This document shows positions 1 to 5,942 of a DNA stretch of 5,942 nt, one piece after another. The notes beneath the pieces were generated by a model. The model was not told the DNA's origin, did not search any database, and was given only the letters and a program-made list of their open reading frames with translations. The translations under genes were made by a program, and so were the position numbers. Origin of the DNA: Candidatus Rokuibacteriota bacterium (lineage in GTDB: Bacteria; Methylomirabilota; Methylomirabilia; Rokubacteriales; JACPHL01); the NCBI GenBank assembly GCA_016188625.1, contig JACPHL010000132.1:1376-7317 (forward strand), in the 5' to 3' direction. The stretch's first letter is position 1. Each line of letters opens with the position of its first letter.

Positions 1-15
1 CGCCCCCCTTCCGAC

Positions 16-65
16 GGCCCCCGGCGAAGCCGGCCGGTCGCTCTTCAGCGACCGGCTTCGGGGCC
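16..65 (-). terminator. Imperfect long hairpin after the last gene (possible terminator)
   Basis: A perfect 9-bp stem (34-42 with 47-55) closes a four-base loop at 43-46. It extends outward through 25-29 with 56-60, after a 4-nt CCGG bulge, and then through C/G and GG/CC pairs down to 16 and 65. It begins 25 nt past the TAG that ends the operon, a typical terminator position. Neither strand has a T-tract after the stem, so it is not a canonical intrinsic terminator. It could instead act as a Rho-assisted or 3'-end-stabilising structure, or belong to a dispersed palindromic repeat family. Confidence 0.5.
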
Positions 66-90
66 TGCCTCCCCCCAAAGGCGTTACACA

Positions 91-1767
91 CTAGCGGGGG
101 AGCTGGGCGACGACCTCCGCCAGCGCGCGGGGATCCTCGAGCGGCGGGAAGCAGACGCCGCCGGCGCAGAGGACGAGGGCGGGGGCCCCCTCCCCGACGG
201 GGCACACAAGCTTCCCCGGCAGATAGAGCGCGTCGGCGGCTCGGCGGAGCGCGCGGGTCTCGGCGGCCGTCGGGGCGCCGAAGACGGTGATCTCCACCGG
301 TTCCTGGTCCCAGAGGGCGACGGCCAGGGCGTAGGACGCCCCCCAGAGCCTCGCGGTCTCGGCCCGCGGGGCGAGCGCCCTGAGCGCCGCTTCCCCCCAC
401 TCCCGGTAGCGCTCCTCGCCGGTGAGCCAGGCCAGGTCCCGGAGGGCGAGGGCCGCCTCGGCGTTGGCGCCGAGCGGCGTCAGCCGGTCGCCGAGGTAGC
501 CGGGGGCCGCCTCCGGTGGCCGGTCGAGGAACCCTCCCGCCTCCGGGTCCCGCAGGGTCTCGCCGAGCCAGTCCGCGAGGTGGCGGCCCCAGTCGAGCCA
601 GGCCTCCTCGCCGGTCGCCTGATAGGCCTCCACCAGGGCGGCCAGGGCGGCGACCTGATCCCTGAGCAGGCCCGGGAGCGCCGGGCGCCCGTCGAGGAGG
701 GCGTGGGCAAGCGGCGCGCCCGCGGGGGGAGCCAGGCGCTCCAGGCGCCCGAGCACGCGCACGGCCCGATCCTCCCAGGCCGGCTCGCCGAGCACCGCAG
801 CGCCGAGCAGGAGCGCCGCGGCCACCCGGGCATTGGCGTCGGCATAGACGGTCGGGTCGACGGCCGGGGGCTCCTCTTCCCGCCTGGCGTCAAGGGGGAG
901 CCGGTAGTACGCCTCGTCGGCCGCCACGCTCGCCGCGAAGGCGGCCTCGTCGAGGCTCAGGCGCTCGAGGAGGAAGCGGAGGGTGGCGCGGCCGTGCTCC
1001 CGGTAGCGCGGCTCCCCGAGGGCCTGCACCGCCTCGAGGAAGGTCACGGCCAGGCGCGCGTTCTCCGCAGCCAGCTTCTCGGTGTGGGGGCGGCTCCAGT
1101 CGCGGGCGGGCGAGTAGCGGAAGAAGCCGCCCTCGGCGGCGTCCCAGAGCCCGCCGGTCGCGAGGGCGTCGAGGCTCCGGCGGGCGATCCGGGCCAACGC
1201 GTCGTCGCCGGTGAAGGAGTGGATCGCGAGCAGGAAGCGGAGGGCGTCGGGGTGGGGGAACTTCGGGGAGAGCCCGAAGCCCCCCTCCTCCGGATCGAAG
1301 CTCGCCCGGAGGAAGGCCAGGGTCCGGTCCACCACCGCGGGCTCGAGCCCAGGCCGGGGCGGCGTGCCGGCCCAGCGCGCCCGGAGCCGGGCCTGGCGGG
1401 CCGTCTCCTCGGCGATGGCCCCGGGCTCGCTCCGCCACCGCCGCTCGGCCTCCTCGAGGAGGCGCCGGAGATCGGCGGCCGGCAGAAAGGTGCTCCCCGC
1501 CAGGAGCGCGCCGTCCGGGGCGAGGACGGCGACGGTGGGGAGCCCGCCGAGGTTGTAGCGGTCGTGGATGTCCGGCCGGAGGTCCGCGTTGACCTCGACC
1601 GGGACGAAGGCGCGCTCGACGAGGGCGGCGATCCCGGGGTCGGCGAGCCCCTCCGCCTCCAGCACGCGGCACCAGTGGCACCACGGCGCGGTGAGGACGA
1701 GGAGCAGCGGCTTGGCCTCCGCCCGGGCCCTGGCGAAGGCCTCCTCCCAGCTCATCCAGCGGGGCAC
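91..1767 (-). CDS. Thioredoxin-domain protein of the DUF255/YyaL (SSP411-like) family
   Basis: The 558-residue protein has an N-terminal thioredoxin-like domain (about residues 1-110) followed by an alpha/alpha-barrel-like region related to glycan-processing six-hairpin enzymes. The thioredoxin part shows APWCHWC with a CxxC at residues 30-33 and GGLPT with the expected cis-proline at 77. Family markers in the second part include EGGFGLSPKFPHPDALRFLL (161-180) and WSRPHTEKLAAENARLA (224-240). A C-terminal CxxxxC-type segment (LCAGGVCFPP) also fits. It is shorter than typical members (about 650-700 residues). The start is GTG at 1767-1765, overlapping the upstream TAG. It is preferred to the ATG at 1755 because W4 and W7 match the family's W-x-x-W before EAF. 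No signal peptide is seen, so the protein is probably cytoplasmic. The family's biochemical role is not settled; a redox or chaperone-like function is only inferred from CxxC. Confidence 0.87.
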   Translation of the reverse strand: MPRWMSWEEAFARARAEAKPLLLVLTAPWCHWCRVLEAEGLADPGIAALVERAFVPVEVNADLRPDIHDRYNLGGLPTVAVLAPDGALLAGSTFLPAADLRRLLEEAERRWRSEPGAIAEETARQARLRARWAGTPPRPGLEPAVVDRTLAFLRASFDPEEGGFGLSPKFPHPDALRFLLAIHSFTGDDALARIARRSLDALATGGLWDAAEGGFFRYSPARDWSRPHTEKLAAENARLAVTFLEAVQALGEPRYREHGRATLRFLLERLSLDEAAFAASVAADEAYYRLPLDARREEEPPAVDPTVYADANARVAAALLLGAAVLGEPAWEDRAVRVLGRLERLAPPAGAPLAHALLDGRPALPGLLRDQVAALAALVEAYQATGEEAWLDWGRHLADWLGETLRDPEAGGFLDRPPEAAPGYLGDRLTPLGANAEAALALRDLAWLTGEERYREWGEAALRALAPRAETARLWGASYALAVALWDQEPVEITVFGAPTAAETRALRRAADALYLPGKLVCPVGEGAPALVLCAGGVCFPPLEDPRALAEVVAQLPR

Positions 1768-2288
1768 TACCGGCTCACTTCGCGGACGAGATGCCCGAGC
1801 TCCGGGACGATGAGCTTCTCCAGGGCCAGCCGGCAGGCCGCGGGTGAGCCGGGCAGGGAGAAGAGGAGCCGGCGGGCCCGGACCCCGGCCTGGGCGCGCG
1901 AGAGCATGGCGGCAGGCCCGATCTCCTGATAGGAGAGGACTCGGAAGAGCTCGCCGAACCCCGGCAGGCGCTTCTCCAGGAGGGCCTCCACCGCCTCGAA
2001 GGTCGAGTCGCGCGCGGTGATCCCGGTCCCCCCGGTCATGATGAGGGCCTGGACCCCGGGGTCCTGGCAGCAGGCCTGGATCACCGCCTGGACCTCGGCC
2101 GGCTCGTCCCGGACGATCCGGTACCCCGCCACCTCGTGCCCGCCCGCGCGGAGCAGCTCCTGGACGAGCCGGCCGCTGGCGTCGGTCTCCGGGGTCTTGG
2201 AGTCCGAGATGGTCAGGACGAAGCAGCGGACCGTGCGGGGGGCGTGGGCCTTGTGCTCGGCGGCGCTCGATGGCGGCGCCTCGGCCAT
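1767..2288 (-). CDS. MogA/MoaB family molybdenum cofactor biosynthesis protein
   Basis: The 173-residue product belongs to the MoCF_biosynth fold. Members with known function adenylylate molybdopterin before metal insertion (MogA), or are its MoaB paralogue. Visible signatures are VRCFVLTISDSKTPETDASG near residues 20-39, the MPT-binding loop MTGGTGITARDSTFEAVE with its conserved aspartate, and LPGSPAACRLALEKLIVPELGHL toward the C-terminus, shown here in part as LPGSPAACRLALEKL. The length fits a single-domain MoaB/MogA protein and not the multidomain MoeA. The ATG at 2288-2286 overlaps the glcF TGA by one base, and GGAGG at 2303-2299 is a good Shine-Dalgarno. The gene ends in TAG, which overlaps the next GTG by one base. 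Sequence alone does not decide between MogA and MoaB, so no symbol is given. Its link to glycolate oxidation is unclear, because GlcDEF does not use Moco. Confidence 0.88.
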   Translation of the reverse strand: MAEAPPSSAAEHKAHAPRTVRCFVLTISDSKTPETDASGRLVQELLRAGGHEVAGYRIVRDEPAEVQAVIQACCQDPGVQALIMTGGTGITARDSTFEAVEALLEKRLPGFGELFRVLSYQEIGPAAMLSRAQAGVRARRLLFSLPGSPAACRLALEKLIVPELGHLVREVSR

Positions 2289-3625
2289 CAGCGCGCCCCC
2301 TCCGCGGCGCGGTAGGCCTGGTCCAGCAGCTCGACGACGTGGAGGACCCGCATGGGGAGCCCGCGCCGGCGGAGCCCCGCGGCGATCTGGAGGATGCAGC
2401 CGGGGTTGGCGGTCACCACCGCCTCCGCGCCGGTGGCGGCGAGGTGGCCGACCTTCCGCTCCAGCAGGCGCGCGGCCATCTCCGGCTCGGTGAGGTTGTA
2501 GATCCCGGCCGAGCCGCAGCAGAACTCCGACTCCCGGAGGTCCACCAGCTCGATCCCGGGGATGGCCCGGATCAGGGCGCGCGGTTGGGCCCGGACGCGC
2601 TGGCCGTGGCAGAGGTGGCAGGGGTCGTGGTAGGTGACCCGCATGGGGAGCGGGCCCAGGGGGCCGGCCAGGGGGCGGCGGGCCAGGAACTCGGTGACGT
2701 CCTGGACCTTCCCGGCGAAGGCCTCGGCCCGGGCGTGCCAGGCCCGATCCTCCCGAAGGAGATGGCCGTAGTTCTTGAGGTGCGCCCCGCACCCGGCGGC
2801 GTTGACGAGGATCGCGTCGAGCCCGAGCGGCTCGAAGGCGGCGATGTTCTGGCGGGCCAGGGCGCGGGAGCGCTCGGGGTCGCCGGCGTGGGCGTGGAGC
2901 GCCCCACAGCAGCGCTGCTCGCGCGGGACGACCACCTCGGCGCCGTTCCGGGCGAGGCTCCGGAGGGTGGCGAGGTTGTGCGCCCGGAAGACGACGTCCT
3001 GGACGCACCCGGCGATGAAGCCGACCCGCGCCACGCGCTCGCCCCGGGCCGGGAGGAGCTCCGGGAGCGGTCCCCGATCGGCCGGGGGCGGGAGCGGCGG
3101 CAGGAGGGCGTCCCACGCCGCCAGGGGCCCGGGCAGGAGCTCGAGGAGCCGCGAGCGCCGGACCAGGGCCTGGAGCCCGAGCCGCTGGTAGAGCCGGAGC
3201 AGGCCGGCGGCGGCCCCGAGGGCCCGCGGCGAGGGGAGGAGGAGGTCGAAGGCGAGCCTCCGCACGAGGCGGCGGAGCGGGGAGCCCGGGCGCTGGTGCT
3301 CGATCTCCGCCCTGGCGGCCTCGATGAGATGCCCGTACTGGACCCCGGCCGGGCACGCCGACTCGCAGGCCCGGCAGTCGAGGCAGAGGGAGAGGTGCTC
3401 GACCACGGAGTCGGTCAGCGCGATCCGGCCGTCGGCCAGGGACTTGATGAGGTAGATCCGCCCCCGGGGGGAGTCCATCTCGAGGCTGTTCTCGGCGTAG
3501 GTGGGTCAGGTCGGCAGGCAGAAGCCGCAGTGGACGCAGGCCAGGAGCTTGTCGTACTCGAGCTCGGCCAGCCGGGCCGTGGGGTGCTCGGCCTGCTCGG
3601 GCGGCGCGGCGAGCGTCTCGGGCAT
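2288..3625 (-). CDS. glcF: Glycolate oxidase iron-sulfur subunit GlcF with an in-frame UGA (candidate selenoprotein)
   Basis: GlcF takes electrons from the GlcD/GlcE flavins and passes them toward the membrane quinone pool. Starting at ATG 3625 (M-P-E-T-L-A-A-P), the frame encodes 445 residues if the TGA at codon 40 is read through. The first ferredoxin motif is C30-V-H-C33-G-F-C36-L-P-T-[UGA40]-P-T-Y. The second is intact, with C81, C84, C87 and C91-P. Two CCG domains follow: C207 with CCG 239-241 and C279, then C336 with CCG 369-371 and C410. The segment before and after the UGA matches E. coli GlcF (ACVHCGFC, then PTY, then DxPRGRIYLIK), with Cys where UGA stands here. The alternative start at ATG 3478 gives 396 residues but loses the whole first Fe-S motif. 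A TAG 11 codons upstream bounds the start. The terminal TGA overlaps the next ATG (TGATG). Identity as GlcF is firm; whether the UGA is decoded is unproven. Confidence 0.9.
2299..2303 (-). promoter_or_regulatory. Ribosome binding site of the mogA/moaB-like gene
   Basis: The minus strand reads GGAGG here, ten bases before the ATG at 2288 and inside the last codons of glcF. It supports the overlapping TGATG start over any later one. It is the clearest Shine-Dalgarno among the gene starts in the window, although in such GC-rich DNA a purine run can occur by chance. Confidence 0.5.
3454..3486 (-). promoter_or_regulatory. Possible SECIS-like RNA structure just downstream of the glcF UGA
   Basis: Counting the U of UGA as 1, the mRNA can form GAG(28-30)/CUC(36-38) closing a five-base loop AUGGA that contains GG. 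Below it, GCCUC(23-27) can pair with GGGGC(45-49), including one G-U pair and leaving a six-base bulge. A competing fold pairs AGAU(29-32) with AUCU(52-55) around a C3/G3 core. The position suits a bacterial SECIS, whose apical loop normally lies about 16-37 nt after the UGA. The loop, however, does not begin with the usual G, and the GC-rich region also encodes the conserved D-S-P-R-G-R-I segment. The folds were paired by hand and no energies were calculated. Confidence 0.3.
3506..3508 (-). other. In-frame UGA at a conserved Fe-S cysteine position (putative selenocysteine codon)
   Basis: Codon 40 of glcF is TGA. It occupies the fourth cysteine of the CxxCxxCxxxCP motif, with the other three cysteines intact immediately upstream and P-T-Y immediately downstream. 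No other stop or frameshift disrupts the gene. Cysteine codons TGC and TGT each differ from TGA by one base. The reading as selenocysteine is inferred from this exact cysteine replacement. A nonsense mutation or base-call error is the alternative. In two-motif ferredoxin folds the fourth cysteine usually ligates the partner cluster, so a selenolate here would be a cluster ligand. Confidence 0.65.
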
Positions 3626-3655
3626 CGCCTCAGATCCCCGTTGGTTGGCCCCGCA

Positions 3656-5005
3656 CTAGATCCCTCCGACGAAGCGGCCCGGGTTCATGATCCCCTTGGG
3701 GTCGAGCTGAGCCTTGATCCGCTGCATGATCCGGACCGCGGGCGAGGGGGGGTCCCACACCTCCACCTGCTCCTTGATCGCCAGGGGTGCCCACTCCAGG
3801 GCGAGGTGCCCCCCGAACCCCCGGACCAGCTCCCGGAACTCACGGAGGGCCTTCACCGCGGCGAGGCTCACGTTCTCCTCCATCGCCCCGGAGGGGGCCA
3901 GCACCAGGGTGAGGATCCCGTGACCGGCGTGGGCCGAGGCGCCGAGCCGGAGGCCGAGGCCCCGCGCGATCCCCGCGGCCTGCTCGAGGACGCCCCCGAC
4001 CTGCGCCGGGAGGATGCCGACCCGGGCGGCGGCCACGGCGTCGTCGAAGGCGACCCGGCTGAAGTCGCGGACGAACCTCCACGCGGCCTCCTGCCGCTCC
4101 CCCTCGAGGGGCTCGAAGGTCTCGGCGCCGAGGTCCCGGCAGAGGCGCCGGGCCTCCTCGAGCTGCCAGGCCACGCCCTCGGCGATCCCGTCGAAGCCCA
4201 GGAGGAGCCCGACCTTGGAGCGAGCCAGGGCCGTCTGCTCGAAGAGCCCGGGCCGTCCCCCCTCCACCAGCTCGAGCGAGTGCGGGAGGAGATCGGAGGC
4301 CATGAGCGCGGCGACCGCGGCCGCCGCGCGGCCCCGCTCCGCAAAGCCGGCCACGACCGCCCGGTCCACCTCCGGGCGCGGGCGGAGCTTCAGGGTGGCC
4401 TCGACGATGATCCCGAGGGTGCCGAGGGAGCCGACGTAGAGCTTGGTGAGGTCGTAGCCGGCCACGTTCTTGACGACCTTCCCCCCGCCCTTGACCACCG
4501 CCCCGTCGGGCCCGACCACCCGGATCCCGATGACGAGGTCGCGGGCCGTCCCGTAGAGGTGGCGGCGAGGGCCGGAGGCGTTGGCGGCCAGGACGCCCCC
4601 CAGCGTCGCCTGCGCGGCGAGGGGGGGGTCCAGGGAGAACCATTGCCCCTTCGCCCCCAGGGCCGCCTGGAGCGCGGCCATCCGGGTCCCCGCCTGGACC
4701 GTCGCGGTGAGGTCACCTGGCTCGTGCTCCACGACCCGATCGAGCCGCCGCGTCCCCACCACCAGCCCCCCCTCCGGCGGCGGCGCGCCCAGGGCCATCT
4801 TGCTCCCGCCCCCCCAGGGGATGACGGGGATCCCCTCCTCGGCCGCCAGGACCACGAGCTGGCTGACCTCCTCCGGGCTCCCGGGGAAGACGACCGCCCG
4901 CGGCGTGCGCCCCTCGAAGACGTAGGGGCCGCGCTCGACGCCGGTGAGGAGGTGCTGCGGGCCGACAATCTCGGCCAGCCGCTCGTGCAGGACCTTCTCG
5001 GTCAT
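3656..5005 (-). CDS. glcE: Glycolate oxidase FAD-binding subunit GlcE
   Basis: GlcE is the second flavoprotein-like subunit of glycolate oxidase and is required together with GlcD and GlcF. The 449-residue product has the VAO/PCMH fold signatures: PWGGGSKMALG (residues 63-73), ATLGGVLAANASGPRRHLYG (133-152) and the GKVVKNVAGYDLTKLYVGSLG stretch (175-195), which is typical of GlcE. A C-terminal FAD-oxidase-like domain ends in LDPKGIMNPGRF. The protein is longer than E. coli GlcE (about 350 residues), with most of the extra length in the central and C-terminal part. The ATG at 5005-5003 gives a natural N-terminus (MTEKVLHERLAEIVG), although no clear Shine-Dalgarno precedes it. The gene lies 31 nt after glcD and ends with TAG 30 nt before the glcF ATG. 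It shares a reading frame with glcF, so only that TAG and ten spacer codons separate the two. Confidence 0.93.
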   Translation of the reverse strand: MTEKVLHERLAEIVGPQHLLTGVERGPYVFEGRTPRAVVFPGSPEEVSQLVVLAAEEGIPVIPWGGGSKMALGAPPPEGGLVVGTRRLDRVVEHEPGDLTATVQAGTRMAALQAALGAKGQWFSLDPPLAAQATLGGVLAANASGPRRHLYGTARDLVIGIRVVGPDGAVVKGGGKVVKNVAGYDLTKLYVGSLGTLGIIVEATLKLRPRPEVDRAVVAGFAERGRAAAAVAALMASDLLPHSLELVEGGRPGLFEQTALARSKVGLLLGFDGIAEGVAWQLEEARRLCRDLGAETFEPLEGERQEAAWRFVRDFSRVAFDDAVAAARVGILPAQVGGVLEQAAGIARGLGLRLGASAHAGHGILTLVLAPSGAMEENVSLAAVKALREFRELVRGFGGHLALEWAPLAIKEQVEVWDPPSPAVRIMQRIKAQLDPKGIMNPGRFVGGI

Positions 5006-5036
5006 CGCGGAGAAGGGCGGGGCTCGAGCCGAGGGA

Positions 5037-5942
5037 TCAGAGCCGCTGGGCGAGCCCCCGCTCTTCGATCGGGTGGGGCTTGTAGGCCAGCTCGCCCGGG
5101 ACGCAGGACTTCGCGGTCGGGAAGATCTTCCCGGGGTTGCAGCGCCCCGTCGGGTTCCAGGCGGCCTTGACCCGGGCCATCGTGGCGAGGTCCGCCTCGG
5201 AGAAGATCCAGGGCATGAAGTCCTGCTTCTCGATCCCGATCCCGTGCTCCCCCGAGATGGACCCGCCCACCTCCACGCAGACCTTCATGATCTCCGCGCC
5301 GGCCCGGAGGACCCGCTCCTCCTCGCCCGGCTTCCTGGGGTCGTAGAGGATGTTGGGGTGGAGGTTGCCATCGCCCGCGTGGAAGACGTTCCCGACCCGG
5401 AGGCCGTGGGCGGCGACGATCTCGTTCACCCGGTCCAGGACGGAGGGGAGCTTCGTCCGCGGGATCACCCCGTCCATGACGAAGTAGGCGGGCGAGACCC
5501 GCCCGTAGGCCCCGAACGCCGCCTTCCGCCCCTTCCACAGGAGCTGCCGCTCGGCCTCGTCCCGCGCCACCCGCACCTCCCGGGCGCCGTTCTCGCGGCA
5601 GGCGGCGACGACGCGCTCGGCCTCGGCCTCCATCCCCGCGGCGAGGCCGTCCAGCTCGATGAGGAGGGCGGCGGCCGCGTCGCGCGGGTAGCCCGCGCCG
5701 TAGGCGTCCTCCACGGCCTGGATGGTGATCCGGTCGATCATCTCCAGGGCCGCCGGGACCAGGCCCCGGGCGGTGATCGCGGCCACGGTCTGGGAGGCCT
5801 GGGCGACCTCGCCGAACGCCGCCAGGAAGGTCCTGACCGCCTGGGGGCGCCGCATGAGCCGGACGACGACCTTGGTGGCGATCCCGAAGGTCCCCTCGGA
5901 GCCGACGAAGAGCCCGACCAGGTCGTACCCCTGGGGGTCGCG
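5037..5942 (-). CDS. glcD: Glycolate oxidase FAD-binding subunit GlcD, C-terminal part (5' end outside window)
   Basis: This is the C-terminal 301 residues of GlcD, the flavoprotein subunit that oxidises glycolate (or a related 2-hydroxyacid) to glyoxylate. The frame is open to the window edge, beginning R-D-P-Q-G-Y-D-L, so the ATG at 5855 is internal and not a start. Near the edge, GLFVGSEGTFGIATK (visible residues 10-24) is the end of the PCMH FAD-binding domain. The FAD-oxidase C domain follows, with MDGVIPR, HAGDGNLHP (visible residues 188-196), SGEHGIGIEK (230-239) and the terminal NPTGRCNPGKIFP. E. coli GlcD is about 499 residues, so roughly 200 residues are missing. The gene stops with TGA at 5039-5037 just after a family-like C-terminus, which shows that UGA works as a normal stop in this genome. 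glcE starts 31 nt downstream. A D-lactate dehydrogenase of the same family is possible, but the adjoining glcE and glcF favour GlcD. Confidence 0.95.
   Translation of the reverse strand, partial: RDPQGYDLVGLFVGSEGTFGIATKVVVRLMRRPQAVRTFLAAFGEVAQASQTVAAITARGLVPAALEMIDRITIQAVEDAYGAGYPRDAAAALLIELDGLAAGMEAEAERVVAACRENGAREVRVARDEAERQLLWKGRKAAFGAYGRVSPAYFVMDGVIPRTKLPSVLDRVNEIVAAHGLRVGNVFHAGDGNLHPNILYDPRKPGEEERVLRAGAEIMKVCVEVGGSISGEHGIGIEKQDFMPWIFSEADLATMARVKAAWNPTGRCNPGKIFPTAKSCVPGELAYKPHPIEERGLAQRL

Noticed and set aside
580-1929. A 449-codon plus-strand open frame opposite the DUF255 gene
   Set aside because: It has the same compositional bias and no motif, and it lies opposite a gene with clear family signatures.
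1767-3356. A long minus-strand frame that runs from inside glcF into the mogA/moaB-like gene, suggesting a fusion
   Set aside because: The upstream part is an out-of-frame, P/R/A-rich reading of glcF. Recognisable sequence begins only at the ATG at 2288.
3506-3508. Genome-wide reassignment of UGA to an amino acid such as Trp or Gly
   Set aside because: glcD and glcF both end at TGA directly after family-like C-termini, and the GC-rich composition does not fit the known UGA-recoding lineages. The UGA also sits at a cysteine position, not at a Trp or Gly position.
5021-5030. The perfect palindrome GGCTCGAGCC between glcD and glcE as an operator
   Set aside because: It is only 10 bp in very GC-rich DNA, inside an operon gap with no visible promoter. 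Chance is sufficient to explain it.
2270-5170. A 966-codon open frame on the plus strand, antisense to glcF and glcE
   Set aside because: Its product is a low-complexity run rich in G, R, P, E and A with no recognisable domain. It is the expected GC-rich shadow of the conserved minus-strand genes.

Overview
The window is very GC-rich (about 70% by eye) and tightly packed. Every convincing gene is on the minus strand, so transcription runs from position 5942 toward 1. Gene order in that direction is glcD (5' end beyond the window edge), glcE, glcF, a molybdopterin-adenylyltransferase-like gene (mogA/moaB family), and a thioredoxin-domain DUF255/YyaL-type gene. The gaps are 31 and 30 nt, followed by two 1-nt stop/start overlaps (TGATG and TAGTG). 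This looks like one transcription unit. Its promoter would lie upstream of the visible part of glcD. The last 90 bases of the window, past the final stop codon, hold a strong imperfect hairpin without a T-tract.

GlcD, GlcE and GlcF form glycolate (2-hydroxyacid) oxidase. GlcD and GlcE are the two VAO/PCMH-type flavoprotein subunits. GlcF carries two ferredoxin-type [4Fe-4S] motifs and two cysteine-rich CCG domains, and passes electrons toward the membrane quinone pool. The two downstream genes are not classical members of the glc pathway. Their overlapping starts nevertheless suggest co-translation with glcF.

The standout observation is in glcF. Its frame is open from an ATG at 3625 to a stop at 2288 except for a single TGA at 3508-3506. 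That TGA sits exactly where the fourth cysteine of the first CxxCxxCxxxCP motif should be: the protein reads C-V-H-C-G-F-C-L-P-T-[UGA]-P-T-Y and continues in frame into normal GlcF sequence. TGA is also the normal stop of glcD and glcF here, so genome-wide reassignment is unlikely. The two live explanations are a selenocysteine-containing GlcF or a one-base nonsense mutation or sequencing error (TGC/TGT to TGA). A conventional gene caller would start the gene at ATG 3478 and lose the first Fe-S motif.

The organism is probably a high-GC Gram-negative environmental bacterium, for example of the Rokubacteria/NC10 or deltaproteobacterial type. That guess rests only on composition and gene style and has low confidence.
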